The position numbers were made by a program, and so were the translations under genes. The notes under the pieces are model-generated. The model was given only the letters and a program-made list of their open reading frames with translations. It was not told the DNA's origin and did no database searches. From positions 3,658,001 to 3,722,000 of the forward strand of contig NZ_JAUSXG010000001.1 in assembly GCF_030815855.1 (NCBI RefSeq): a stretch of 64,000 nt of DNA, read 5' to 3'. The stretch is from Variovorax paradoxus. Its GTDB lineage: Bacteria; Pseudomonadota; Gammaproteobacteria; Burkholderiales; Burkholderiaceae_C. This document shows, piece by piece, positions 49,956 through 59,776 of this stretch; the first letter of the stretch is position 1; each line of letters opens with the position of its first letter.

Positions 49956-51509
49956 TTATCGGCGCACGAAACTGCGCAGCCGCACGCCCACGGCGGCCAG
50001 CACGGCGAAATACAGCAGCCCCGCGCCGGCGATCAGCGCAGCCAGCAAGCCGATGCGGTGCAAGCGCTGGGCGCGCAGGCCGATCCAGTCGAAATAGTAC
50101 GAGCCCCAGGCCAGCAAGGCGGCCAGCACCAGCGTGCCCGCCGCCACCTGCAGAATGAACTTGCCCCAGCCCGGCTCGGGCTTGTAGCTGCCGCGGCGAA
50201 TCAGGCCCACCAGGAGCCAGATGGCATTCACCACCGCGCCGATGCCAATGGTCAGCGTGAGCGCCGCATGCTGCAGCACCGGCACCAGAAAGACGTTGAG
50301 CACCTGGATCAGCACGAGCACCGACACCGCGATGATCACCGGCGTGCGCATGTCGTGCTTGGCGTAATAACCCGGCGCAAGCACCTTGATGGCCACGATG
50401 CCGACCAGCCCAACGCCGTAGCCCATGAGCGCCAGCGTGGTGCGCTTCACGTCCTCGTCGCCATAGGCGCCGTTGTGGAACAGCACCGCGACCAGCGGCT
50501 GGGAAAACAGCAGCAGCGCAATGGCACAAGGCGCCGAGAGCAGCACCACGAGCCGCAGGCCCCAGTCGAGCAGGGCCGAATAGCGCTCGTCGTCCTTGGC
50601 GGCGCGCGCGCCGGCCAGCTGCGGCATCAGCACCACGCCGAGCGCAACGCCGAGCATGGCGGTCGGAAATTCCATCAGGCGGTCGGCATTGACCACCCAG
50701 GTCACGCTGCCCGTGGCGAGGTGGGACGCGATCTGCGTATTGATGAGCAACGAGATCTGCGCCACGCTCACGCCGAGCAGCGCCGGCAGCATGAGCTTCA
50801 GCACCTTGCGGGTGGTCGGATCGGCCCATGCGGCACGCAGCGCTCCGAAGCTCGCGCCGATGCGCGGCATGAGGCCCAGCGCACGCAGGGCAGGCACTTG
50901 CAGGGCCAGCTGCAGCACGCCGCCGACCAGTACGCCCGCGCACTGCGCATAGATCGGCTCGATGCCGTAGCGCCGGAACAGCGGGGCGCCGGCCACGATG
51001 GCAAGAATCAGCGAAAGATTGAGCAGCACCGGCGAGGCGGCCGGTACCGCGAACTTGCGCCAGGTATTGAGCACGCCGCCCGCCAGCGCCACGAGCGACA
51101 TGAAGCCGATGTAGGGAAACATCCACCGCGTCATGACCACGGCCGCGTCGAAGCCCGCCAATCCGCTGGCCATGGCCCACACCATCCAGGGTGCTCCCAC
51201 CACGCCGGCCACGCAGACGAGCACCAGCGCCCAGGTGAGCAGCGTGGCCACGTGGTCGATCAGCGCCTTGGCGCCCTCTGCTCCCGCTTCGGTCTTGTGC
51301 GCGGCCAGCACCGGCACAAAGGCCTGGCTGAAGGCACCTTCGCCGAAAACCCGCCGGAACAGGTTGGGAATGCGGAACGCGACGTTGAAGGCATCGGTCA
51401 GCGCGCTGACGCCGAACACCGAGGCGAAAAGCACGTCGCGCACGAGGCCCGTGATCCGCGATGCGAGGGTCAAGAGGGAGACGGTGGAGGCGGATTTGAG
51501 CAGGGACAC
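49956..51509 (-). CDS. murJ: Lipid II flippase MurJ
   Basis: A 517-residue MOP-superfamily flippase moving lipid II across the inner membrane for peptidoglycan synthesis. It has about 14 membrane helices. Family motifs are Ser-Arg-Ile-Thr-Gly-Leu-Val-Arg-Asp, Phe-Asn-Val-Ala-Phe-Arg-Ile-Pro-Asn-Leu-Phe-Arg-Arg and Gly-Ala-Phe-Ser-Gln-Ala-Phe-Val-Pro. It is divergent from rpsT, as in many beta- and gamma-proteobacteria. Confidence 0.96.
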   Translation of the reverse strand: MSLLKSASTVSLLTLASRITGLVRDVLFASVFGVSALTDAFNVAFRIPNLFRRVFGEGAFSQAFVPVLAAHKTEAGAEGAKALIDHVATLLTWALVLVCVAGVVGAPWMVWAMASGLAGFDAAVVMTRWMFPYIGFMSLVALAGGVLNTWRKFAVPAASPVLLNLSLILAIVAGAPLFRRYGIEPIYAQCAGVLVGGVLQLALQVPALRALGLMPRIGASFGALRAAWADPTTRKVLKLMLPALLGVSVAQISLLINTQIASHLATGSVTWVVNADRLMEFPTAMLGVALGVVLMPQLAGARAAKDDERYSALLDWGLRLVVLLSAPCAIALLLFSQPLVAVLFHNGAYGDEDVKRTTLALMGYGVGLVGIVAIKVLAPGYYAKHDMRTPVIIAVSVLVLIQVLNVFLVPVLQHAALTLTIGIGAVVNAIWLLVGLIRRGSYKPEPGWGKFILQVAAGTLVLAALLAWGSYYFDWIGLRAQRLHRIGLLAALIAGAGLLYFAVLAAVGVRLRSFVRR

Positions 51510-51540
51510 GGGGCGAGTGTAGGGCCCGGCAAGCCCCCGA

Positions 51541-51570
51541 TTCGGCGAAAACCGCAGCCCGGCCTATAAT
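51541..51570 (+). promoter_or_regulatory. Promoter of rpsT
   Basis: TATAAT at 51565-51570 with a weaker TTCGGC box 18 bases upstream, 46 bases before the rpsT start. Confidence 0.7.
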
Positions 51571-51615
51571 GGAGGGCTTTGCTGCATCATCCTCAGACAC
51601 CTAAGGAACTAAATC

Positions 51616-51930
51616 ATGGCATCCGCCAAGCCCAAGAAAAAGAACCCGCGCCTCGCCTCCGGCCGTAAGCGCGTCCGCCAGGACACCAAGCTCAACGCTG
51701 CGAACACCTCGCTGCGCTCCAAATACCGCACCGCCGTGAAGAATGTCGAAAAGGCCGTTCTGGCCGGCGACAAGACCAAGGCAAGCGAACTGTTCGCGAA
51801 GGCCCAGAGCATCGTCGACACCGTCGCCGACAAGGGCATCTTCCACAAGAACAAGGCAGCTCGCGACAAGAGCCGCCTGTCGGCGAAGGTCAAGGCCCTC
51901 GCCCTCGCGCCTGAAAAGGCAGCCGCCTGA
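51616..51930 (+). CDS. rpsT: 30S ribosomal protein S20
   Basis: A 104-residue S20: [20 protein letters not shown], then basic helices ([18 protein letters not shown]) and Phe-His-Lys-Asn-Lys-Ala-Ala-Arg. It is slightly longer than the E. coli protein (87) by a C-terminal Ala/Lys tail. It has its own promoter and terminator, so it is a monocistron. Confidence 0.97.
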
Positions 51931-52001
51931 CACCTGTCAGGCAAGCCCGGATCGGAATTCTCCGGTCCGCCGTTTGATCGGGGTGCGCTGCAGCAAAGTG
52001 T

Positions 52002-52027
52002 AAAAAACCGCCTTCGGGCGGTTTTTT
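52002..52027 (+). terminator. rpsT terminator
   Basis: ACCGCC-TTCG-GGCGGT with A and T runs on both sides. It also faces the convergent DUF3579 gene, so it may serve both. Confidence 0.9.
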
Positions 52028-52061
52028 CATGGGCGCTCGCTTTGTGGAGCGGCTCAGGCGT

Positions 52062-52382
52062 TCAGGTCTTCGGCGGAACGTCGGGAACCAGGCAGGCTTC
52101 GGCCACCTGCAGATCGTTGTCGCGCGCGAAGTTGACGCAGAAGTCCCAGGCCATGGGTTCGGCGTCGCGCAAGGCGCGGTTCACGACCACGCACTTGACG
52201 CCGTTGATGGTGGTGGGAACGCACCACGGCGAATAGCTCAGGTGGCTGCCGGGATACGCGCCTCCCGGACGAAAAGAACACATCACGCCGGCCAGCCGCT
52301 CGGCCCAGTCGCTCGGGCGAAAAGTCCGGCCATCCTGGGTGATGCCCTGGATGAAGATTTCTTTGGCAGTGGGGGAAATCAT
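52062..52382 (-). CDS. DUF3579-family protein
   Basis: A 106-residue protein: MISPTAKEIFIQGITQDGRT, Phe-Arg-Pro-Ser-Asp-Trp-Ala-Glu-Arg-Leu-Ala-Gly, Pro-Gly-Ser-His-Leu-Ser-Tyr-Ser-Pro, Val-Asn-Arg-Ala-Leu-Arg. This is the pattern of DUF3579, a short conserved family of beta-proteobacteria without known function. The ATG at 52382 is the family start. It is convergent with rpsT and divergent from argD. Confidence 0.85.
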   Translation of the reverse strand: MISPTAKEIFIQGITQDGRTFRPSDWAERLAGVMCSFRPGGAYPGSHLSYSPWCVPTTINGVKCVVVNRALRDAEPMAWDFCVNFARDNDLQVAEACLVPDVPPKT

Positions 52383-52543
52383 CGTGGAAAAAGGCGCCCG
52401 GAAGCAGGTGCTGCGGTGCAGCAAGAGATTCTATCCGCGGCACTTTGTCCCTCGGCCGAAGGGCATTGCTGTAATGCGGAATCCTCAATGAAGCCGTCCG
52501 ACCGGACGCCTAGAATCCGCGGTTCCCTATCTGGAGAACCCGA

Positions 52544-53752
52544 ATGAGCGCTACCGCCCAGCCCACCTCGCCCCACGTCATGAACACCTACGGTCGCCTG
52601 CCGATCGCGCTGTCGCACGGCCAGGGCTGCCGAGTCTGGGACACCGCGGGCAAGGCTTATCTGGACGGCCTCGGCGGCATTGCCGTGAACACGCTGGGCC
52701 ACAACCACCCCGAGCTGGTGCCCGCGCTGCAGGACCAGATCAGCAAGCTGATCCACAGCTCCAACTACTACCACGTGCCCGGCCAGGAGCAGCTGGCCAC
52801 CAAGTTGACCGAGATTTCGGGCCTGACCAACGCATTCTTCTGCTGCACCGGCCTCGAAGCCAACGAAGCCGCCTTGAAGCTCGCGCGCAAGTTCGGCCAC
52901 GACAAGGGCATCGAACGGCCGGAAATCGTGGTGTACGAAGCCGCGTTCCACGGCCGCAGCATCGCCACGCTGTCGGCCACCGGCAACCCGAAGGTGCAGG
53001 CCGGCTTCGGTCCGCTGGTCGAGGGCTTCATCCGCGTGCCGCTGAACGACATCGAGGCGCTCAAGAAGGCCACCGAAGGCAACCCCAACGTGGTGGCCGT
53101 GTTCTTCGAGACCATCCAGGGCGAAGGCGGCATCAACCCGATGCGCGTGGATTACCTGAAGCAGGTGCGCGCCCTCTGCGACGAGCGCGACTGGCTCATG
53201 ATGATCGACGAGGTGCAATGCGGCATGGGCCGCACCGGCAAGTGGTTTGCGCACCAGTGGGCCGGTATCAAGCCCGACGTGATGCCGCTGGCCAAGGGCC
53301 TGGGCTCGGGCGTGCCGATCGGCGCGGTGGTGGCGGGCCCCAAGGCCGCCAACATCTTCGGCCCGGGCAACCACGGCACCACTTTCGGCGGCAATCCGCT
53401 CGCGATGCGCGCCGGCATCGAGACCATCCGCATCATGGAAGAGCACAAGCTGCTCGAAAACGCCGCAACGGTCGGCGAACACCTGAAGGCTGCGCTCGAA
53501 CGCGAAATCGGCGGCCTCGCCGGCGTGAAGGAAATCCGCGGACAGGGCCTGATGCTCGGCATCGAGCTCGACCGGCCCTGCGGTGTCATCTTGAACCGCG
53601 CCTGCGATGCCGGCCTGCTGCTGAGCGTGACGGCCGACAAGGTGATTCGCCTGGTGCCGCCGCTCATCCTGAGCATTGCCGAGGCCGACGAAATCGTCGC
53701 GATCCTCGCGCCCCTGGTGAAAACCTTTTTGTCGGAGCCCGCAGCGCAATGA
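52544..53752 (+). CDS. argD: Acetylornithine aminotransferase
   Basis: A 402-residue PLP aminotransferase in arginine synthesis (N-acetylornithine formation). Motifs include Met-Asn-Thr-Tyr-Gly-Arg-Leu-Pro-Ile-Ala-Leu, Asn-Tyr-Tyr-His, Cys-Thr-Gly-Leu-Glu-Ala-Asn-Glu-Ala-Ala and the PLP Lys in Leu-Ala-Lys-Gly-Leu-Gly-Ser-Gly-Val-Pro. A GGAGA box and a TAGAAT -10-like site lie upstream. The stop overlaps argF by 4 bases. Confidence 0.94.
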   Translation: MSATAQPTSPHVMNTYGRLPIALSHGQGCRVWDTAGKAYLDGLGGIAVNTLGHNHPELVPALQDQISKLIHSSNYYHVPGQEQLATKLTEISGLTNAFFCCTGLEANEAALKLARKFGHDKGIERPEIVVYEAAFHGRSIATLSATGNPKVQAGFGPLVEGFIRVPLNDIEALKKATEGNPNVVAVFFETIQGEGGINPMRVDYLKQVRALCDERDWLMMIDEVQCGMGRTGKWFAHQWAGIKPDVMPLAKGLGSGVPIGAVVAGPKAANIFGPGNHGTTFGGNPLAMRAGIETIRIMEEHKLLENAATVGEHLKAALEREIGGLAGVKEIRGQGLMLGIELDRPCGVILNRACDAGLLLSVTADKVIRLVPPLILSIAEADEIVAILAPLVKTFLSEPAAQ

Positions 53753-54684
53753 CGACCGCCGCCACGCCCAACGCCATCCGCCACTACCTGCAGTTCTCGG
53801 ACCTCACGGCCGACGAATACGCCTACCTCTTCGATCGCATGGCGATCATCAAGAAGAAGTTCAAGACCTACGAAAAGCACCAGCCGCTGACCGACCGCAC
53901 GCTGGCCATGATTTTCGAGAAGGCCAGCACGCGCACGCGCGTGAGCTTCGAGGCGGGCATGTACCAGCTCGGCGGCAGCGTGGTGCACCTGACCACCGGC
54001 GACAGCCAGCTCGGCCGCGCCGAGCCCATCGAGGACAGCGCCAAGGTCATCAGCCGCATGGTCGACCTCGTGATGATCCGCACCTACGAGCAGACCAAGA
54101 TCGACACCTTTGCCGCGCATTCGCGCGTGCCGGTGATCAACGGGCTGACCAACGAGTTTCATCCCTGCCAGATCCTTGCGGACATCTTCACCTACATCGA
54201 GCACCGCGGTTCGATCCAGGGGAAGACCATTGCCTGGGTGGGCGACGGCAACAACATGGCCAACACCTGGCTGCAGGCGGCCGAGATCCTGGGCTTTACC
54301 GTGCACGTGAGCACGCCCAGCGGCTACGAGGTCGACCAGTCGATCGCGGGCATCCGCTCGGGCGACAGCTACAAGGTCTTCAAGGACCCGATGGAGGCCT
54401 GCCGCGGCGCCGACCTCGTCACCACCGACGTCTGGACCAGCATGGGCTACGAGTCCGAGAACGAGGCCCGCCGCAAGGCCTTTGCCGACTGGTGCGTCGA
54501 CGAGGACATGATGCGCGTCGCCCAGCCCGATGCCCTCTTCATGCACTGCCTGCCCGCGCACCGCGGCGAGGAAGTGCAGGCCGAGGTCATCGACGGCTCG
54601 CAGTCGGTGGTGTGGGACGAGGCCGAGAACCGGCTGCATGCGCAAAAGGCGCTGATGGAGTTCTTGCTGCTCGGCAAACTCTGA
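53749..54684 (+). CDS. argF: Ornithine carbamoyltransferase
   Basis: A 311-residue OTCase that makes citrulline. The carbamoyl-phosphate site Ser-Thr-Arg-Thr-Arg, Phe-His-Pro-Cys-Gln-Ile-Leu-Ala-Asp and His-Cys-Leu-Pro-Ala-His-Arg-Gly-Glu-Glu are all present. Start ATG 53749 overlaps the argD stop; the longer frame from 53218 is an alternative reading inside argD. Coupled with argD for arginine synthesis. Confidence 0.96.
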   Translation: MTTAATPNAIRHYLQFSDLTADEYAYLFDRMAIIKKKFKTYEKHQPLTDRTLAMIFEKASTRTRVSFEAGMYQLGGSVVHLTTGDSQLGRAEPIEDSAKVISRMVDLVMIRTYEQTKIDTFAAHSRVPVINGLTNEFHPCQILADIFTYIEHRGSIQGKTIAWVGDGNNMANTWLQAAEILGFTVHVSTPSGYEVDQSIAGIRSGDSYKVFKDPMEACRGADLVTTDVWTSMGYESENEARRKAFADWCVDEDMMRVAQPDALFMHCLPAHRGEEVQAEVIDGSQSVVWDEAENRLHAQKALMEFLLLGKL

Positions 54685-54709
54685 GCACTGAAGAAGAAGG
54701 CGCAGCCGC

Positions 54710-55018
54710 GTGTCCCCTTGCCAGCAATGCGGCGCCTGCTGCGCCAGCTACCGCGTCGACTTCAGCGTGCATGAACTCGACGAGAACGGCGGCAAGGTGC
54801 CGTCCGGCCTCGCGGTCGAAGTGAACGATGCGCTCTGCCGCATGCGCGGCACGGACCACACCCCAATGCGCTGCGCGGCGCTGACCGGCAAGATCGGCCA
54901 CTCGGTCGAGTGCGGCATCTACGAGTGGCGGCCCAACCCGTGCCATGAGCTCCAGGCCGGCAGCGATGCCTGCGAGCGGGCACGCGCAAGGCACGGGCTG
55001 CCAGCCCTGTCTTCCTGA
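54710..55018 (+). CDS. YkgJ-type cysteine-cluster protein
   Basis: A 102-residue protein starting at GTG 54710: Ser-Pro-Cys-Gln-Gln-Cys-Gly-Ala-Cys-Cys, later Met-Arg-Cys-Ala-Ala-Leu, Cys-Gly-Ile-Tyr and Asn-Pro-Cys. The eight-cysteine YkgJ-family pattern suggests a bound zinc or Fe-S cluster; function unknown. It follows argF by 25 bases and may be cotranscribed with it. Clearly an entire family-length gene. Confidence 0.85.
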   Translation: MSPCQQCGACCASYRVDFSVHELDENGGKVPSGLAVEVNDALCRMRGTDHTPMRCAALTGKIGHSVECGIYEWRPNPCHELQAGSDACERARARHGLPALSS

Positions 55019-55092
55019 ATCGATCATCTCGTCACGCCGTGTGTTGGAAATAACCGACACCACGACCCCTCACCCGGCGCTAACTTTGCGTC

Positions 55093-55746
55093 ATGCGTTC
55101 ATTGCAAGCTCCACCCCGCCTCTGGGACATCTCGCCGCCGGTGCATGAAGGCGCGCCGGTGTTCCCCGGCGACACGCCCTACCAGCAGCGCTGGGCCGCG
55201 ACCATCTCGCCGGACTGCCCGGTGAACGTCAGCGAGATCAAGCTGTCGCCCCATGTCGGCGCACATGCCGATGCCCCGCTGCACTACGACCCGGAAGGCC
55301 AGACCATCGGCCTTGTCGACCTTGCGCCCTTCATCGGCCCCTGCCGTGTGGTTCACGCCATCGCCAAGGGCCCGCTGATCGAGTGGGAGCACATCGCACA
55401 TGCGGTCACGAGCGACCTGCCGCCCCGCGTGCTGGTGCGGACCTACGCCACCATGCCCGTCGGCCACTGGGACCCGCAACTCGCGGCCTATGCACCCGCC
55501 ACCGTCGAGCGCCTGGCAGCCATGGGCGTGAAGCTCATCGGCATCGACACCGCCAGCATCGACCCGGCCGACAGCAAGACGCTGGAAAGCCATCAGCGCA
55601 TCCGCCGCCTCGACCTGCGCGTGCTCGAGAACCTCGTGCTCGACGACGTGCCCGAAGGCGACTACGAACTCATTGCGCTGCCGCTCAAGCTGGTCAGCGC
55701 CGATGCCTCCCCGGTTCGCGCCGTGCTGCGCGAACTTTCACGCTGA
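55093..55746 (+). CDS. kynB: Kynurenine formamidase
   Basis: A 217-residue metal-dependent cyclase-family hydrolase converting N-formylkynurenine to kynurenine. Trp-Asp-Ile-Ser-Pro-Pro, then the metal ligands in His-Val-Gly-Ala-His-Ala-Asp, and Ile-Gly-Ile-Asp-Thr-Ala-Ser-Ile-Asp are present. It begins the tryptophan-to-anthranilate operon kynB-kynU-unknown-kynA. Confidence 0.93.
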   Translation: MRSLQAPPRLWDISPPVHEGAPVFPGDTPYQQRWAATISPDCPVNVSEIKLSPHVGAHADAPLHYDPEGQTIGLVDLAPFIGPCRVVHAIAKGPLIEWEHIAHAVTSDLPPRVLVRTYATMPVGHWDPQLAAYAPATVERLAAMGVKLIGIDTASIDPADSKTLESHQRIRRLDLRVLENLVLDDVPEGDYELIALPLKLVSADASPVRAVLRELSR

Positions 55747-55755
55747 ACCCGCCCC

Positions 55756-57057
55756 ATGACGACCCTTGAAGACTGCCGCGCGCTCGACGCGCAAGACTCG
55801 CTGCGCGCACTGCGCGATCAATTCACCTTGCCGCAAGGCGTGATCTACCTCGACGGCAACTCGCTCGGCGTACTGCCCAAGGCCGCACCTGCGCGCATTG
55901 CCGAAGTGGTCGCAGAGGAATGGGGCCAGGGCCTGATCCGCTCGTGGAACACGGCCAGCTGGTTCGACCTGCCGCAGCGCCTCGGCGACAAGGTGGCCCA
56001 GCTGATCGGCGCGGCACCCGGCGAAGTGGTGTGCACCGACAGCACCTCGGTGAACCTCTACAAGGCGCTCTTCGCGGCGCTCTCGCAACAGAAGGACAGC
56101 GGCCGCAAGCTGGTGGTGAGCGAGCGCAGCAACTTCCCGACCGACCTCTACATCGCCGAATCCCTGTGCCGCGAGCGCGGCTTCACGCTCAAGCTGATCG
56201 ACGCAGACGAGCTGCCCGCGGTGCTGACCGACGAAGTGGCCGTGCTGATGCTCACGCACGTCAACTACCGCACCGGTGCCATGCACGACATGAAGGCCAT
56301 CACCGCCGCCGCGCATGCCGCCGGCGCGCTCACGGTGTGGGACCTCGCGCACAGCGCGGGCGCCGTGCCGGTTGCACTGAACGACAGCAATGCCGACTAC
56401 GCCGTCGGGTGCGGCTACAAGTACCTGAACGGCGGGCCCGGTGCGCCGGCCTTCGTGTGGGTCCATACGCGGCATGCGGGCAAGTTCGAGCAGCCGCTGT
56501 CGGGCTGGTGGGGGCACGCGGCGCCCTTCGAGTTCACGCCGCACTACCGGCCCGCGCCGGGCGTGGGACGCTACCTCTGCGGCACGCAGCCAATCATTGC
56601 GCTGGCAGGGCTCGAATGCGGGTTGGACACGGTGCTCGCGGCCGAAGCCTTCGACCGCGACCAAGGCGCAATGGCCGCGCTGCGCGCCAAGTCGCTCGCG
56701 CTCACCGACCTCTTCATCCAGCTGGTCGAAGCGCGCTGCGCAGGCCAGGGCCTCTCGCTCGTCACGCCACGCGAACATGCGCGCCGGGGCTCTCAGGTGT
56801 GCCTAAGCCGTCAGAATCTGGAAGAGCCGCAAAGCGGCTCAGGCGCCTACGCCATCGTACAGGCGCTGATTGCGCGCGGCGTGATCGGCGACTACCGCGC
56901 CGGCGATTCGCAGATGCCCGATATCCTGCGCTTCGGCTTCACGCCGCTGTACCTTGGCTTCGAGGACGTGTGGAACTCGGTCGAACACCTGGTGCAGGTG
57001 CTCGAGTCGGCCGAGTGGAAGCGCGAAGAATTCAACCGCAAGAACGCAGTCACCTGA
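55756..57057 (+). CDS. kynU: Kynureninase
   Basis: A 433-residue PLP hydrolase that splits kynurenine into anthranilate and alanine. [17 protein letters not shown], and the PLP Lys in [12 protein letters not shown] are seen. It lies 9 bases after kynB. Length normal. Confidence 0.95.
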   Translation: MTTLEDCRALDAQDSLRALRDQFTLPQGVIYLDGNSLGVLPKAAPARIAEVVAEEWGQGLIRSWNTASWFDLPQRLGDKVAQLIGAAPGEVVCTDSTSVNLYKALFAALSQQKDSGRKLVVSERSNFPTDLYIAESLCRERGFTLKLIDADELPAVLTDEVAVLMLTHVNYRTGAMHDMKAITAAAHAAGALTVWDLAHSAGAVPVALNDSNADYAVGCGYKYLNGGPGAPAFVWVHTRHAGKFEQPLSGWWGHAAPFEFTPHYRPAPGVGRYLCGTQPIIALAGLECGLDTVLAAEAFDRDQGAMAALRAKSLALTDLFIQLVEARCAGQGLSLVTPREHARRGSQVCLSRQNLEEPQSGSGAYAIVQALIARGVIGDYRAGDSQMPDILRFGFTPLYLGFEDVWNSVEHLVQVLESAEWKREEFNRKNAVT

Positions 57058-57066
57058 GCAACAGCA

Positions 57067-57552
57067 ATGAAAAAATTATTGATCGCCATCTTTTCCTCAC
57101 TCCTGATGCTGGCCGCACCGGCCTCCGCACAGCAGCCGAGCTTCACGCTGGACCAGCTCAAGGCTTTCATCGCCCTGACGCCCGATGCATTTCGCCAGCA
57201 AATCAAGGCCCAAGGTTTCTCCTATGCCGACAAGACCGTGACCAGCGAGGTCAGCATGATCGAATACGAAAAGGTGGTCGACGACCATACGATCCGCTTC
57301 ATGAAGTCCACCTACGCGGAAAGCCGCGCTGGCGAGAACAACGTCCAGCTGTCGCTGACCGACAAGGCCGCCTTCGAGCGCCTGGTCAAGGAGGTGCGCG
57401 CTGCGGGCTACGCGCCGGCTGAAAAGGGCCGCATCCCGGGCGGCGAGACGTACCAGGACTTCAAGCGCAAGAACGAGGTCGTGCGTTTCGTCTATCCCAG
57501 GAAGGAGGAAGGCATGGGCCTCGCCTCCTATACCGCCGTGGTCTGGCGGTGA
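57067..57552 (+). CDS. Secreted protein of unknown function within the kyn operon
   Basis: A 161-residue precursor: [20 protein letters not shown] then Ala-Gln-Gln, a Sec signal with Ala-x-Ala cleavage. The mature part (about 138 residues) is soluble, with no known motif. It is 9 bases after kynU, and 17 bases separate its stop from the kynA ATG, so it is part of the operon although the other three genes are cytoplasmic enzymes. Its role in tryptophan catabolism is unknown; it may simply be a passenger. Confidence 0.75.
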   Translation: MKKLLIAIFSSLLMLAAPASAQQPSFTLDQLKAFIALTPDAFRQQIKAQGFSYADKTVTSEVSMIEYEKVVDDHTIRFMKSTYAESRAGENNVQLSLTDKAAFERLVKEVRAAGYAPAEKGRIPGGETYQDFKRKNEVVRFVYPRKEEGMGLASYTAVVWR

Positions 57553-57569
57553 TCAGGCCGGCAAGCATC

Positions 57570-58406
57570 ATGAGCACCGAAAAAATCGTCCAGGAAGAAA
57601 AGGCGCAGCTGGATTTCAGCGCGTCGATGAGCTACGGCGACTACCTGCATCTCGACGAAATCCTCAACGCACAGCATCCGCTCTCGCCCGCGCACGACGA
57701 AATGCTGTTCATCGTGCAGCACCAGACCAGCGAGCTCTGGATGAAGCTCATGCTGCACGAACTGCGCGCCGCCACCAGCTGCATTGCGCAGGAAAAACTG
57801 GCCGATGCCTTCAAGATGCTCGCGCGCGTGAGCCGCATCATGGAACAGCTGGTGAGCGCATGGACCGTGCTCTCGACCATGACGCCGCCCGAATACACGG
57901 CCATGCGCCCCTACCTGGCCAACTCGAGCGGCTTTCAAAGCGCGCAATACCGCTGCATCGAGTTCGCGCTCGGCAACAAGAACGCCGCCATGCTCAAACC
58001 GCATGCGCACCGCGCCGATCTGCTGGCGCAAGTCGATGCGGCCTACCGGTCGCCTTCGCTCTATGACGAGTCGCTGAAGCTGCTCGCGCGCCATGGACTG
58101 CCGGTGCCCGCCGACCATCTGGAGCGCGACTGGACGCAGCCTTATGAAGCCAGCGACGGCGTCGAGGCGGCGTGGCTCACGGTCTATCGAAACCCGCACG
58201 ACCACTGGGACCTGTATCAACTCGGCGAGAAGCTCACCGACCTCGAAGACGCTTTCCGGCTCTGGCGCTTTCGCCATGTGACCACGGTCGAGCGCGTGAT
58301 CGGCTTCAAGCGCGGCACCGGCGGCACAGGCGGCGTGAGCTACCTGCGCAAGATGCTCGACGTGGTGCTGTTCCCCGAAATCTGGAGGCTGCGCACCGAC
58401 CTGTGA
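57570..58406 (+). CDS. kynA: Tryptophan 2,3-dioxygenase
   Basis: A 278-residue heme dioxygenase opening the indole ring of tryptophan. [19 protein letters not shown], the substrate-binding Arg region, and the heme His in Phe-Arg-His-Val-Thr-Thr-Val-Glu-Arg are present, followed by Lys-Arg-Gly-Thr-Gly-Gly-Thr-Gly-Gly. ATG 57570 is preferred to the GTG at 57549 that overlaps the previous gene. Confidence 0.95.
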   Translation: MSTEKIVQEEKAQLDFSASMSYGDYLHLDEILNAQHPLSPAHDEMLFIVQHQTSELWMKLMLHELRAATSCIAQEKLADAFKMLARVSRIMEQLVSAWTVLSTMTPPEYTAMRPYLANSSGFQSAQYRCIEFALGNKNAAMLKPHAHRADLLAQVDAAYRSPSLYDESLKLLARHGLPVPADHLERDWTQPYEASDGVEAAWLTVYRNPHDHWDLYQLGEKLTDLEDAFRLWRFRHVTTVERVIGFKRGTGGTGGVSYLRKMLDVVLFPEIWRLRTDL

Positions 58407-58489
58407 TGCAGCCTGCGTCCGCCGCACGCCATGCAAGCGCTTGCCCCATTGGCCCAAAGCGCTACATTGGCAGCAACGGAGGCACTGCC

Positions 58490-59740
58490 ATGAACGATGA
58501 CCAGTTTTCGCTCGAAGAGCTTGCCACCCTGCGCGAGCATGGTGTGGTCCTGTTTGCGGACCGCGTGATCTTCGATGCGCAACCGCCGATGCCCGCGCAG
58601 CAGATCGCCGCGGTTCAGGTGCTGTGCACGGGGCCGATCCCCGCGCCGCTGGTCGAACTGTGGCGGCAAACGGCGGGCGGCCGACTCGACTACGACCTGT
58701 CGCTGCCGATGAACGGCAACGTGGAATCGGTCAGCTGGACGGAGCTGTTCTGGCACGGCAGCGACGGCTATCGCGACCTGCAGGGTTGGATCGCGCATGA
58801 GCAGGAGCTGGCCCAGGAAGCCGCCGAAGCCGCAGGCCGCCCCTGGAGCGGCAAGCTCACGCACCTGCCTTTCGGTGGTTTCGAGTACCTCGATCGCGTC
58901 TATGCGGTGGTCGAGCCCGGTCCCGAGCACGGCCACATCACTGCCTGGAAACATGGACTGCCGCCGGCCTGGACGCATGCGCTGCACGAAGACGGTGTGA
59001 GCACCATCGCGCCCGACCTGTATGGCGCCTTCGGCGCCCTGCACCTCGACGAAGACCCCCTGGCCCCCACGGGCGACTATTTCTCGGGCCAGACGCTGCT
59101 CGAGTACCTAGACGACAGGCACCAGGACCATGGCCTGGATCTCGACCTGATGGACAAGCTCGTGACCTTCTATCGCCGCGCCGTGATCGACTGGCGCACG
59201 CCGCTCGCGGACGGAACGCTACGCCGGCTGCCGACCGCCGCGCGCGCCGCGCTGCACCACGCCGTGGCCACCGACGATGCGGATCTGGTGGCTGAACTCG
59301 CGGCCGCGGGCGTGAGCTTCGAAGGTCCGCAGCAAGGCAGCGCACTGGCGACCGATGTCGCCATCGGCAACGGCGCCTTCGCCGCGGCCATGGCGCTGGT
59401 GCGCGCGGGCGCCCCCGTGGCACGCGACGCCTTGCGCAACATCGACGGCCAGATCTCGCCCGAGCTGACGAACGCGCTGCTCGCCAACGCCGCGGAGCCC
59501 AGCGTGGCGGCCATCGTCAAATGCGCGGCTTGCGGTGCGCCCGCCAGCGCACACCTGATCGCCGATGCATGCACGCAGGCGGGCATCGACGTGCCGCCCG
59601 CATTCGTGGCCGAACGCGATGCCATGCTGGCCGAACTCGAGACCACGCTGCGCGAGGTGCGCGACGGCTCTCACGGCCACTATCTCGGCGCCGAGGGCCT
59701 GGCCGAGCGCATCGAGCACCTGCAGACATTCAGGCTCTGA
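58490..59740 (+). CDS. SMI1/KNR4 (SUKH)-like protein with ankyrin-like repeats
   Basis: A 416-residue acidic protein. Residues 1-190 recall a SUKH domain (Val-Glu-Leu-Trp-Arg-Gln-Thr-Ala-Gly-Gly, then Phe-Gly-Gly-Phe-Glu-Tyr-Leu). Residues 235-360 form helical repeats of the type Ala-Leu-His-His-Ala-Val-Ala-Thr-Asp-Asp-Ala-Asp-Leu-Val, similar to ankyrin units. Proteins with SUKH domains often serve as immunity proteins for polymorphic toxins, but no toxin gene is adjacent. ATG 58490 has GGAGG upstream (58478-58482). Confidence 0.65.
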   Translation: MNDDQFSLEELATLREHGVVLFADRVIFDAQPPMPAQQIAAVQVLCTGPIPAPLVELWRQTAGGRLDYDLSLPMNGNVESVSWTELFWHGSDGYRDLQGWIAHEQELAQEAAEAAGRPWSGKLTHLPFGGFEYLDRVYAVVEPGPEHGHITAWKHGLPPAWTHALHEDGVSTIAPDLYGAFGALHLDEDPLAPTGDYFSGQTLLEYLDDRHQDHGLDLDLMDKLVTFYRRAVIDWRTPLADGTLRRLPTAARAALHHAVATDDADLVAELAAAGVSFEGPQQGSALATDVAIGNGAFAAAMALVRAGAPVARDALRNIDGQISPELTNALLANAAEPSVAAIVKCAACGAPASAHLIADACTQAGIDVPPAFVAERDAMLAELETTLREVRDGSHGHYLGAEGLAERIEHLQTFRL

Positions 59741-59776
59741 GAGGCCTCTGCTGCAGAGCGGCTCTCCGCCGACAGC

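Noticed and set aside
49863..51569. Plus-strand frame of 568 codons
   Set aside because: Antisense to murJ with Gln/His-rich shadow composition.
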